A DNA stretch of 64,000 bases from Beroe forskalii. Taxonomy: Eukaryota > Ctenophora > Nuda > Beroida > Beroidae. Below are positions 53,082 through 63,330 of this stretch, in pieces (within the stretch, counting starts at the first letter, position 1; each line of letters starts with the position of its first letter). Below the pieces are notes generated by a model that was given only the letters and a program-made list of their open reading frames with translations, was not told where the DNA came from and searched no databases. The DNA lies in the NCBI GenBank assembly GCA_011033025.1, contig WFMF01000095.1, forward strand, positions 434,001-498,000, read 5' to 3'. Both the position numbers and the translations under genes were made by a program.

Positions 53082-54765
53082 ATGCCTACTATAACAGTTG
53101 ATCAAAAGACTTTGTTTGAACGCCTGGGAAGATCCTATTCACAGGAAGAATTTGAAGATGAGTGTTTTGATTTTGGCATTGAACTTGATGATGTTGTGGT
53201 AGAAAATGAGGAGACAAAATACAAAATAGATATTCCTGCCAATAGGTATGATCTTCTCTGTGTTGAAGGGCTGTCCAGAGCATTGAATGTTTTTAGAAGC
53301 AAAGTAAAAGTCCCAGGTTTCATTGTTAATGAGAGTATTGAGAAAATGGTTATTGATGAATCAGTCCAAAATGTGCGTCCTTATTGTGTTGCTGCTGTGT
53401 TGAGGAATTTCAAATTTACTGAAGAAAATTATAATAGCTTCATATTACTACAAGACAAACTTCATCAGAATATTGGTAGAGAGAGATCACTTGTATCCAT
53501 TGGAACTCATGACTTGGACACAATTAAAGGACCTTTTACTTATAAAGCATTGCCTCCCAAAAGCATAAAATTTCAGCCTCTCAATCAAGATTCTGTTATG
53601 GATGCTCCAGAAATGTTTGACAAGTTTAGGCAGACATATTTAAAACCTTATTTACAAATAATTGAAAGTGCACCATTGTATCCGGTCATTACAGATTCTA
53701 ATGGGATAGTTTTGTCTTTACCTCCTATCATCAATGGAGATCACAGCAAAATCACCCTCAATACTAAAAACATATTCATTGAGGTTACTGCAAAAGATCA
53801 TAAAAAAGCAAGAATAGTGTTAGATACAATTTGTGCAATGTTTAGTGAATATTGTTCTGATAAATTTTCCTGTGAGTCAGTAGAAATTGAAACACAAAAA
53901 GGAAACTTTGTGACACCAAAAATGGAAATTCGAACAGAGATTTGCAGTGCCAAAGAAATGTGCTTGAAAAGTGGAATAACTGATCTGACCCCGGACCAAG
54001 TTGCTGATCTTCTTAGTAGAATGTACCTGCCCTCAACATGTGATGGTGATAAGGTATCAGTCAACATTGGACCAACTCGTCATGATGTCCTTCATCAATG
54101 TGATATAGAGGAAGATATTGCCATAGCTTATGGTTATAACAACATCAGCAAGGAAATCCCTGGAATATATACTATAGGAACTGAACAAGAAATCAATAAA
54201 CTGTCAAACAGTGTTAGAGAAGAGTTAGCCCAGGCTGGTTTCACTGAAGTCTTAACATTTTCATTGTGCTCAAAAGATGACATTTCATCAAGTCTCAGGA
54301 TTCCTAAGGCTGTTGAAAATGCAGTTCATATTGCAAACCTAAAACCTTTGAGTTTCAAGTTGTCAGAACTCAGCTGTTGCCAGGGATTTGAAAACCGTCA
54401 GCTCTAATAGGAAAATGCCCTTGCCTCTCAAGTTATTTGAGGTAAACGACATTGTTATCAAGAGTAAAGATGAAGATACAGGCTGCAAAAACTTCAGGAA
54501 TATTTGTGTCCTCTATTGTGGTAAAACATCAGGATTTGAAGTTGTTCATGGTGTTTTGGATAAGCTTATGGTTGCTCTGAATGAAAAGAATTACTCCATC
54601 AGGCAATCATCTGATCCAATGTTTTTCTCTGGCCGAGGTGCAGATGTTTTGTTAGCAGACAAAAGTATTGGGCACATGGGTATCTTGCACCCAGAAGTAT
54701 TAGCTAACTTTGACATAACACTTCCCTGTTCTGTACTTGAGTTGAATCTAGAGCATTTTGTATGA
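53082..54765 (+). CDS. FARSB: phenylalanyl-tRNA synthetase beta subunit, intronless, two frameshifts
   Basis: Starts MPTITVDQKTLFERLGRSYS and follows the cytosolic PheRS beta subunit: B1 domain, B3/4 domain with KLHQNIGRERSLVSIGTHDLD and PPIINGDHSKIT, B5 domain (PTRHDVLHQCDIEEDIAIAY), then the catalytic-like core to LPCSVLELNLEHFV at 54765. Expected length is about 561 residues against about 589 in human. With FARSA it would form the alpha2-beta2 enzyme that charges tRNA-Phe. Near 54340 (AACCTAAAACC, one C short) and near 54391 (GGGATTTGAAAACC, one T short) single bases are missing, so the frame runs out of phase for about 50 bases and hits TAA at 54405 before the MPLPLKLFEV block. Both gaps sit in short homopolymers, so sequencing error is as likely as decay. 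The absence of introns suggests a retrocopy or lineage-wide intron loss. Confidence 0.88.
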
Positions 54766-55180
54766 ATTTAGGATTGAAGTGTAAATGCAATATTTACCAT
54801 TTTGATAATCTTAAGATTTATTAAGTCTTCTTTACTGGACTATGACTTGGTATTACCTCAATACATAGGATATGGATTCATTTAATATCATGATCAGATT
54901 AAACATTACGGGTTATTTGTTATTTGTGCTGTCATTAATTTATTGATATCATTAGTAATTCTTTTGCTTAATTATTTTCAGTTTTTCCTTAATCCAGAGT
55001 TTTCAAATTATTCATATAATTATCCATGAATAGTATTTGTAAAACTCTTGAATAGTGAGACAACATGATTTGTGCAAGTTCTACTATTTTTAAATTTCTG
55101 ATTTACTGGAAATAAATCATTGTAAATTTTCTAAAGACTAATCAAATTTGAGCCCAGCAGTAAGCGCACTATAGCATGTT

Positions 55181-55342
55181 ATGGGACAATGTGTGAATAA
55201 GGTCAGAAACCTTTTTGAGGAGACGGAACCGGCACCCCACAGTTACAAAGCATCGATCAGAGCCAAAGAAACTGCCAAAGCTACGCACAAAGGCAACTTG
55301 CTCCTTACTGACAGAGAAATACTGTTCTATGAGAATAAAAAG
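55181..55342 (+). CDS. first exon of a myristoylated protein, possibly FRS2/DOK-like PTB
   Basis: MGQCVNKVRNLFEETEPAPH opens a 54-codon exon ending with a good donor (AAG/GTACGT). Gly2 with Cys4 is a classic N-myristoylation plus palmitoylation signal for membrane anchoring. The second half, HKGNLLLTDREILFYENKK, resembles the first beta strands of an IRS-type PTB domain as in FRS2 adaptors, which link receptor kinases to Grb2/Shp2. The following PTB exons were not found before the window changes into repeats, so the gene is partial and the family call rests on about 50 residues. Confidence 0.45.
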
Positions 55343-55559
55343 GTACGTTTATATGTTAGTTAAGCATGGTAGTTGTTCTGTGTTCAGCCCAAGTCGTTTT
55401 GCAGTGGTATACTTAATTTGATCTTACAGGTTATAGTCCTCTGAATTGGCCTTCAGATAATGAGATAATTGTATCGCATACAAATTAACTTTAAACTATA
55501 ACAGAGTGATGATTACAAATACTCTTATAATATCTTCACGCATAGAATCGATTACTAAA

Positions 55560-56210
55560 ATACTTGAGGTTTCGGACTTCGGTGAAGTATGGAGAGGAGC
55601 TTGTCGTGCCCTATCCCGACACCACCAGCTACTGGTTAGCCAGTGGTGTCGAACTAAAGTTGCCACAATAAGTATTGGCCGACTACTTATTCACCCTTCA
55701 GTTCGAAGACTACGTCTTTGAGGGGCCTGAAGGCCGCTCTGTGTTTCAGGCAGTCCCCCTTCTCAATTCCCCCCTGTAAGAGCCCCTTCAGTTTCAGTTT
55801 CACTTTTCGTCAAACAAGTCGTAAAACTCGAAGTAAGAATGAATTGGCGGAAGCCGTAAAGCTTCGCGGCATTTACACGCATTTCATCAACCATTTTGTT
55901 AAAGTTGCCACAATAAGGATTGGCCGACTACTTTGTCGCCCTTAATTTCTTTCAGGGGCTGCGCCCCAGACCCCCTGATGCCCCCTATGTCCAATACACT
56001 AACTCATGCAAGTTCTATTGCGCCCCAGACCCCCTAATGCCACCGACTGAAGGCTGCTCTGCCTTTCGGGCAGTCCCCCTTCCCACTATCCCCCTCCCCC
56101 TTTTATACCCCTTCAGCTTTCAATTCAGTTTCAAAATACATTACGTAACGCGCCTATGTCCAATTCACTCGGCCAATACTCATTGCACCGTCTTTAAACT
56201 CCTGTGACAC
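55560..56210. repeat. dispersed repeat with GGGGCTGCGCCCCAGACCCC core
   Basis: Contains AAGTTGCCACAATAAG...ATTGGCCGACTA twice (about 55658 and 55904) and CTGCGCCCCAGACCCCCTGA, CGCTCTG and GCAGTCCCCCTTC blocks. The same blocks recur at 63148-63330, and a related GGGTCTGGGGGCGGCAGCCC motif repeats inside the hAT element. Probably a non-autonomous transposon fragment. Confidence 0.65.
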
Positions 56211-56408
56211 TGAATTCTCTAATACCACTGGCCAGTAACGTTACTGTAGCGCACGATTTAAGTATATAATAAGCATATCTAAAATTTTACGACGAATCGT
56301 TCTAGATAAGTAGATAGGTACCGACTCTATTCCTTCTTTTTTCTGATGTGCAGGGGGGTTAATGCCCTGGCCAGGACGGCAATGGAGACTTAAAATTCGA
56401 TTTAGAAA

Positions 56409-57602
56409 GGGATCGTTCACATATTACGTAATCAATTTTTGGGCATTTTTTACCCCCCTCCCCCCCCTCCGTAATCAAACGTAATCATGGCCAAACCCCC
56501 TCTTTTCGGAAAATATTACGTAATCATGGCCCAACCCCCCTCCTTCAGTTTTTTTTGACGTTACCAAAAAAATATATTAACTGACAAAAAATTAGAAATA
56601 GAACAGTATCGTGTGTTTCAATTCAATCATCAACATCATCGACCTGAAAATGACATTCAAAGCTTCTTTTAGTTTTTCCTACGACAACTCCTCTGACAAT
56701 GAGATCGACACCTCCTCCTCTTTCTCTTCCTCCAATGCATCCTCATCTGCTCATCATCCTCTTTTACCTCCAACAGATCATCTCCTCTTCCTCTACACCT
56801 GAGGCCCCCAGTTCCACTAAAGAGCCAGAAATCAACGTCTTGGTCCCACCTCAACCTCCTTCAAAACCGATGGAACCAAACTTCAGTATCCGTGTCCTGC
56901 TCATCTGCCACCAAAGCCGACAGAACCCAAGATCCAGATCAGCCCTAACCCCTAAGTGCCAGATCAGAGTCTGACAACTTCACAGACAACTGCAGCTTCC
57001 TACACCTTCATCAAAAAGATTGATTCCTGGATAATGGAGCTGCGGATGTACGCCAAGACCTGCTCTGGCGTCAACTCTAGAGCTCTAGGGCAAGAAAGGC
57101 CTCCGAACCTCTGATCAAGCACAGAGCAGCAAACCTTATATATAGAGAGGCACTGGAAGTGGAGTGGTTTGGAAGAGTTCAACGAATGGAGTACATCCCT
57201 CCTATATGGGCAGCACTAGAGGAACTATACATTCTGAACCATATTTGGTTAGAGTAGATCATGTTTTAATCATAACTATGAAATTTTGGCAATTTATTCT
57301 GCAAATGGTTAATTTTTGGTTATAAAAATTCGGAAATCCTTTAAATTTTCATAAAAAATTATTGAAATTTTCATGAAAATTCTTGAAATTTTCATGAAAA
57401 TTCTTTAAATTTTTATGAAAATTCTTGAAATTTTCATGAAAATTCGTGAAATTTTCATAAAAATCCTTGAAATTTTCATGAAAATTTAGATATTTTGATT
57501 ACGTAATCATTGGCCAAACCCCCCTCCCCCCCTCGTAATCAAACGTAATCATTTGGAAACCCCCTCCCCCCTCGGCTGATTACGTAATATGTGAACGATC
57601 CC
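56409..57602. mobile_element. 1.2-kb TIR element (GGGATCGTTCACATATTACG)
   Basis: GGGATCGTTCACATATTACG plus TAATC at the left is exactly mirrored at the right. Inner sequences (CCCCCTCC, GTAATCAAACGTAATCAT) are also inverted in part. The interior has serine/proline-rich short frames (56650-56980), a 45-codon frame ending in LYILNHIWLE (about 57071-57258) and an AAATTTTCATGAAAATTC microsatellite (57340-57490). It may be a deletion derivative of a coding element. Confidence 0.75.
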
Positions 57603-57851
57603 AAAAAGGCATAGTTCAAACTAATTGACAACCTTGTAGAAATTGTGAAATGGAATATTGTTCTAAAATATACTGAAATATATCATTCATGATCAAAATC
57701 TGCTTACAATTTTAAAACTTTTAAAAGTACAAGCATGGGATCTGATATGACTAGAGTACATTTCCTTACTCAACATTTGGGACACCCAATTACTTCTCTA
57801 TTATAAGTGTTGTTAATGTTTGTATAGTTCTTAAATACGGGTCCTGCAAGT

Positions 57852-58617
57852 TTATTGATCGATCACTTCTGCTTTCCACTCTATCTTGATGTGATCCGCT
57901 ATAAGTTGGTCGTGAGACTTGTTGGTTGTGAAGAAGACCCTTGCCTGCTTCGCTCCTTGAACCTTATCCATGTAACATGCCTTATCCGGGTTCTGTGCAA
58001 AGGAATACGCAGCGTCCACCCCACCAGACCCTTTAGCAGTGTAAGCACCTAACACGTCCGTACTCACTGTGTAACCGGTAATACCCATCAAATTCATCAC
58101 ATCTTCCATGTCCTTGTTAACAGGATGTATGTAGCCTCGGTACTTAAATAGATGCGCATGTAAGTAACTCCCTTCGCACTGATCGGGTTGTAAAGGAACA
58201 CAGCCCTCCCCAGCACATTGCCTTCTCCGTCCAGAGTTTCCACAGTCTGGAGGAGGTAGAAACCGGTGCTCAGGTGAAGGTTCTCTGGAACAGGGTTCAT
58301 CCGGACTGTAAAGACAACGTTCTCTCCGGCTGCCACGTCAACTGCTACTGACTTTCCCTCCACTTCCCAATACTCGGTATCTTCATCATCAATTCCAGAG
58401 GGACTGTTGGCATCTGGCCAATTAACTTCATTCCAGGCTCCATCTCCATTACCCGCACTTTCGCATTGGTATCCACCACATGACACATCGGCTATTCGGA
58501 GCATCCTTCTGCACCATTTATTCAATTTAGGAGAAGGATTTCCATCACCCACTTCGCAGTCGGAGATCTCGAAGCCCCTGGCTCGGCATTTGTCCAGACG
58601 TCTGAAGGCTTTCTCGC
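57852..58617 (-). pseudogene. secreted protein gene, main part, separated from its signal peptide by a hAT insertion
   Basis: Continues exactly in frame from the signal-peptide piece at 61727-61784 once the 3.1-kb insertion and one 8-bp duplicate are set aside (AAGDH then CEKAFRR). It encodes a cysteine-containing ectodomain (DKCRARGFEISDCEVGDG, NKWCRRMLRIADVSCGGYQC, FTVRMNPVPENLHL) and ends at TAA 57852. Near 58145 one base is missing in a T-run (frame change between VTYMRIY and KYRGYIHPVNKDME); this could be sequencing error. Total predicted length before the insertion is about 274 residues. I do not recognise the family. As assembled it cannot be translated from its own start. Confidence 0.65.
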
Positions 58618-59245
58618 AGTGATCGCAAGGATCGACCGAGGGGCAGATTTCTGACCGAGGCCGAGGCCGAGGAAAATGAAAATCTGAAATTTCAACCGAG
58701 GCCGAGGCCGAGGAAAACGACGATCTAAAATTTTGACCGAGGCCGAGGCCGAGTCCTCGGTGCCCTAATTTGCACCGAGGCCGAGGCCGAGGATTTCAGG
58801 GGATATTTTCAACAATTTGACCGGATCACCACAACTGCACCGTTTTGTTGGAAAAGTTCAAAACTAATTGATATTGTTCAGTGGACCGTAATACTAGATC
58901 TTAACTGCATTATTTGCACTTATTGTTCATCTTATCTGGACAAATGAAAGCACAGTTCCCTGCAAGGGACCTGTATGAGACCTCAACGAGCATAATATAG
59001 CATAGTATACTATTTTTTAATTTTGAAGGTTTTACTTTAATTCAAATAGCCGTACGGCCAATGACAGGAATCGAGGGATTCAAGTGTAATCAAGCCAGTG
59101 ACGGTTAAGGAAGTGTAATCCATACTTTATTCGCCCGAGACTTCGCTGCAATGGGCTTCTCCTCATTTAACCCTCCCGCACAGTTTCCTGTACGCTCGGC
59201 TGAGTGAACCGTCGGGCTGCATAGGCTCAAGATGAATCTCTCACC

Positions 59246-59323
59246 CTTAGCTCAGTGGCGCATACCTACCGGGATTCGAACTCAGGATCTTTGGACCCTA
59301 GGTGCTCAATACGCCACTGACCC
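59246..59323 (-). ncRNA. tRNA-like sequence (SINE head or tRNA pseudogene)
   Basis: On the minus strand, GGTCAGTGGCGTATTGAGC resembles a pol III box A and GAGTTCGAATCCC a box B about 42 bases on. The arms do not fold into a clean cloverleaf with a clear anticodon, so this is a tRNA-derived relic, not a working tRNA gene. Confidence 0.4.
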
Positions 59324-59504
59324 TTTATATTATAGTAGATAATAGGTATTGTTTTGTATGTTAATAGAGAGATGGAATATCTAAAATACAAGACAAAGGT
59401 TTATAAAATTTGGTCTTGCGGGCATATGTCAATTTCGACTTCTTTCACTTCTGTAACCTAACAGTGCTTTAGGTTTGACGTTGCTTCCTATTTGACAATG
59501 TTTA

Positions 59505-60860
59505 GCAAGGCTCTGGGGGCGGTAGCCCCCACAAGACAGACATTCAGATAAGATTGAAAATTGGTGCCCCAAAAGGATTTCACTTCAATTCTATAAGACT
59601 CTTCAAAGCAAAATCATGGCAGCAACGTAAGTACAATGCTGGGCAGGGGTCTGGGGGCGGCACCCCCAGAAGCCAGACGTTCAAATTAGATTAAATTGGT
59701 ACCTCAGTTTAATTTCACATCAATTCTTGCCTAATTAGTAATTTCTACAAGACTCTTCAAGGACTAAATCATGGCAGCAACGTAAGTACCAACTACCACA
59801 GTCCCTACAGTGCTAGGCAGGGGTCTGGGGGCAGCAGCCCCCAGATGCCATGCGTTTAGATTAGATTAAATTGGCTCCTCAATATAATTTCACTTCAATT
59901 CTCGTCAATTTTCGACGAGACTGGTCGAGGAAAATTCACGGAAGCAACTTAAGTACGGTGCTAGGGACTAGGGAGAGGCGGGGGGCACACTGCATAGCAC
60001 CGTACTTACTGACTTAAGTACGGTGCTATGCAGGGGTCTGGAGGCGGCAGCCCCCAGAAGCCAGACGTTCGGATGAGATTAAAAATTGGTGCTTCAATAG
60101 GATCTCACTTTGAATCTTGCCCATTTTCGACAAATTTACGGATCGGGACGTTGAATAAGAGTCCCATAATTGTAATTAATGAGTACTTTATTTATTCTCT
60201 GATTCAGTGGTACACTTACAAATGGAAACGATGTGGTTCTTTACAATAAATTTCGTCGTTCTAAGACATCTTCAGGTCTCAAATTTGATTGTATAAAGTA
60301 GTTTTGTAAAGTTTAAAACAGTCTGGTCGAGAAAAATCCACGGCAGCAACTTAAGTACAGTGCTAGGCAGGGGTCTGTGGGCGGCAGTCCCCATAAGCCA
60401 GCTGCCAGACGTTTAGATTAGATCAAATTGGTTCCTCAATAGGATTTCACTTCAATTCTTGCCTATTTTCGACGAGACTGGTCGGAGAAAAATCACGGCA
60501 GCAGTGCTAGGCAGGGGTCTGGGGGCGGCAGCCCCCAGAAGCCAGACGTTTAGATCAGATAAAATTGGTTCCTCAATAGGATTTCACTTCAATTCTTGCC
60601 TATTTTTGACGAGACTGGTCGGAGAAAAATCACGGCAGCAACTTAATACAGTGCTAGGCAGGGGTCTGGGGTCGGCAGCCCCCAGAAATAGACGTTTAGA
60701 TCAGATAAATTGGTTCCTCAATAGGATTTCACTTCAATTCTTGCCTATTTTCGACGAGACTGGTCGGAGAAAAATCACGGCAGCAACTTAATACAGTGCT
60801 AGGCAGGGGTCTGGGGGCGGCAGCCCCCAGAAGCCAGACGTTTAGATCAGATTAAATTGG
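59505..60860. repeat. satellite of about 145 bp within the hAT element, about eight copies
   Basis: Each copy starts near CAGGGGTCTGGGGGCGGCAG and contains CCAGACGTTTAGAT, TTCCTCAATAGGATTTCAC, TTCTTGCCTATTTTCGACGA and AATCACGGCAGCAAC. The last three copies are spaced exactly 145 bp and are nearly identical; earlier ones are diverged and unevenly spaced. Confidence 0.9.
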
Positions 60861-61726
60861 TGCCTCAATAGGGTTTCACTTCAATTCTTTTTTTTTGATC
60901 TCAGTGTCCCAAAATCACTATCAGATCTCAGATGGCCACAAACTGACCGCACAGAAGCACAACCCCTGTCAGCAACTAAGAGTGCTCTAGCATCAGAAGT
61001 TATGCTCCCTGCGGAGCAGCGTGGGAATGGCCAGGAGCCACCCATCTCAAAAGTGGTGATTTTTGAATAGGACAAAGAGTGTTCCACGCTACCACCACAC
61101 TCGAGGCCCGGGCTGGGGCCATGTCATCAAGACTAAGTCTAGTTAACACGGTGTTAGCGGCACTGCAAGAACAGAGGTGGGCAACCTGCATGGAGATACT
61201 CTTGCAACATAAAATATAAGAGAACTCACCCAGAAAAATGGAATCAAAAAGGAAAAATGGAATCAATTCTTGCTTATTATCGACGAGACTGGTCGAAATA
61301 TATCACGGCAGCAACTTGAGACGTGCAGTGCTAGTGAATTAAATTGAAGCTCCTAAATTTCTACGGTCTACCTACCCATTTTTTCCTATTTTTGACAAGA
61401 CTAGTCAAATAAATATGATGGCCACAGTTCATCAAATGTTTCAAGATCTTTCAAATAAATCATAAAAGTTATTTTTGGGCCTTTTTCAAATAAAATTCAG
61501 GTTTTTCCTGTTATCAAATATGGATATTTTCTTTTAAAATCCTCGGTAAAATCCTCGGCAAATTTATAAAAACTCGGCCGAGGCCGAGGAGAATTGGGAT
61601 TTAAAATGACCGAGGCCGAGGCATTCCGAGGATTGGCAATTCTGACCGAGGCCGAGGCCGAGGCCTCGGTAAAACCCCAATCCTCGGTGAAAACCGAGGC
61701 CGAGCCGAGGCCTCGGTCGATCCTTG

Positions 61727-61784
61727 AGTGATCGCCTGCTGCCACCGCAAGAAGAATCGCTACCAAAATAATCCTGCAAATCAT
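61727..61784 (-). pseudogene. signal-peptide part of the hAT-split secreted gene
   Basis: ATG at 61784 starts MICRIILVAILLAVAAGDH, a typical cleavable signal peptide (short basic start, hydrophobic core, AAG end). After 58 bases the reading frame meets the hAT tip and would continue into element sequence and soon stop. An in-frame upstream ATG exists at 61823 but would put 13 charged residues before the hydrophobic core. Confidence 0.65.
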
Positions 61785-62263
61785 CCTTTGCCTGTGTCTT
61801 CGGGGAGTAATCACGTGTATCACGGCTTATGATTATATTCGAAACTAAGGATATGAAGTTCGAGGCTTCGGATGCGAAGGTTGTTTTCTAACAGAGGGAA
61901 AATGGAAAATGAGAATATTGGGACGGTAATGTTAAAAGTCTAGTCACACCAATATCCACTTGAGGCAATATAGCCATAACATCGTAATCACGTGGCTTAG
62001 GTGCGCGGTAAAATTCATATTAGTTACTTTGTTTTTTAACTTGGGGCTACATTTTCCTACTTCTACAAACAAAATCCTTTCCAAACGACTGTATCTATAG
62101 TACTTTCTATCTCCAATAAATATCATGGCACCTACAACAATCTTAATTATAATTTCGTAAGAGCACGTGAATAATGTTTGTTTGTGCTCCCGTACACAAT
62201 TAAATTTGAGCTTGCCAAGAAAATATCAAGAGAAACGAAGGCTGAACCGGGCTAAGTCGCTCC

Positions 62264-62277
62264 GTTGCTATGGATAC
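62264..62277. promoter_or_regulatory. X-box-like motif GTTGCTATGGATAC
   Basis: One mismatch from the RFX X-box consensus (TAC for AAC), about 480 bases upstream of the start codon of the hAT-split secreted gene. The first eleven bases match the X-boxes before the coiled-coil genes except at one position. Suggestive only. Confidence 0.35.
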
Positions 62278-63129
62278 AGGTATTCTGCACGTGCAGATTA
62301 CGATCAATTCTATGAGAGTGCTTTCTGATACGTTGTTGACTGCTGCATTGTAGCGTTTGAAAGAACGGTGTGTTTACTGTTTTTCATTTGAAATTCAAGG
62401 TCTAAAGGTCAAGGACGGCTATGGCTAGCATCGGTAGCATCTCTTCATAAATCTGTGGTAGACGTCGTTCGATTTAAATCAATGCTGAGTTTATGATAAC
62501 GGAAAAATGTGAATTTAGAGCAATTTACGATTGACCAAAAGCAAAATCAAATTCAATCGAATTTGGGCATAGCACATTGCGATTTTGGAAGACTGCTCTT
62601 GGCGTGAATCAATGCTTAATTTAACGTTCAGTATGAGTACGATACTTGGTTTTAATTTTCATATTTAACTTCATCAAATCATCAAGAGAGCAAATCATAA
62701 TAATCAAAACTTGCCCGCTCCAGCATTACTAAAAGTAACCCACGAATAATGTTAAATTTTGCTCCTTCATAAACTATTTCTGAGCATATTATTTGGTTCT
62801 GTATTATCTAGCAGGCCCAACGGGCTTTTCTAGTATGCTTATAATATGGTGATGAATCAAACACAAAGCAGCGCATCACTTCCTGATGGGCTGTACACGA
62901 GAGGTGTGAAGCTGCACTTCTCAACCTGTTTCAACCTATTAAATTCGATTCCCTCTTGATTTTATAATGCTGAATATATACTGATTTCATGTCACGGTAC
63001 TTGTATCGTAGGAGTCAGCACCTCACTCAGCTGAAAAGGGGAGAAGAGTTCTCGGGAATGTATCGGGAAGTTATGCAATATTTCGAGTCGGGAAATCCTG
63101 CGTATTGTGTTTGATTCATCACCATATAA

Positions 63130-63330
63130 GCTCTGCCCCTTTCTCCTGCTGGGGCTGCGCCCCAGACCCCCTGATGCCACCGGTCTGACGGCCGCTCTGC
63201 GCTTTGGCAGTCCCCCTTCTCCCCTTCTTGAAACCCCTTGACTTTTCATAGTTTCATCTCAATTTCAAAATATCAAATTACGTAACGCAATTCACTCGGT
63301 CAATACTTATTGCGCCGACTTTGTTCAATA
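63130..63330. repeat. second copy of the GGGGCTGCGCCCCAGACCCC repeat
   Basis: Shares GGGGCTGCGCCCCAGACCCC, CTGATGCCACCG, GCCGCTCTGCG, GCAGTCCCCCTTC, AAATTACGTAACGC and TTCACTCGG with 55940-56190 in the same order. No coding capacity. Confidence 0.7.

Larger units (their letters stand above)
58626..61726. mobile_element. 3.1-kb hAT-type non-autonomous transposon
   Basis: Perfect 16-bp terminal inverted repeats CAAGGATCGACCGAGG, flanked by a perfect 8-bp target duplication AGTGATCG (58618-58625 and 61727-61734). CA-G tips and 8 bp are the hAT signature. Subterminal CCGAGGCCGAGG repeats occur at both ends (58655-58795, 61570-61715). The interior has no transposase; it holds a tRNA-like sequence, a satellite of about 145 bp and fragments of other repeats. 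It splits a secreted-protein gene between its signal peptide and mature part. Confidence 0.92.

Noticed and set aside
61497-61823. 108-codon minus frame continuing from the signal peptide into an SASVRI-rich tail
   Set aside because: The part after residue 32 is the hAT terminal CCGAGG repeat; only the signal-peptide portion belongs to the host gene.
62992-63249. 85-codon minus frame
   Set aside because: Overlaps the dispersed GGGGCTGCGCCCCAGACCCC repeat that recurs at 55940; not a gene.
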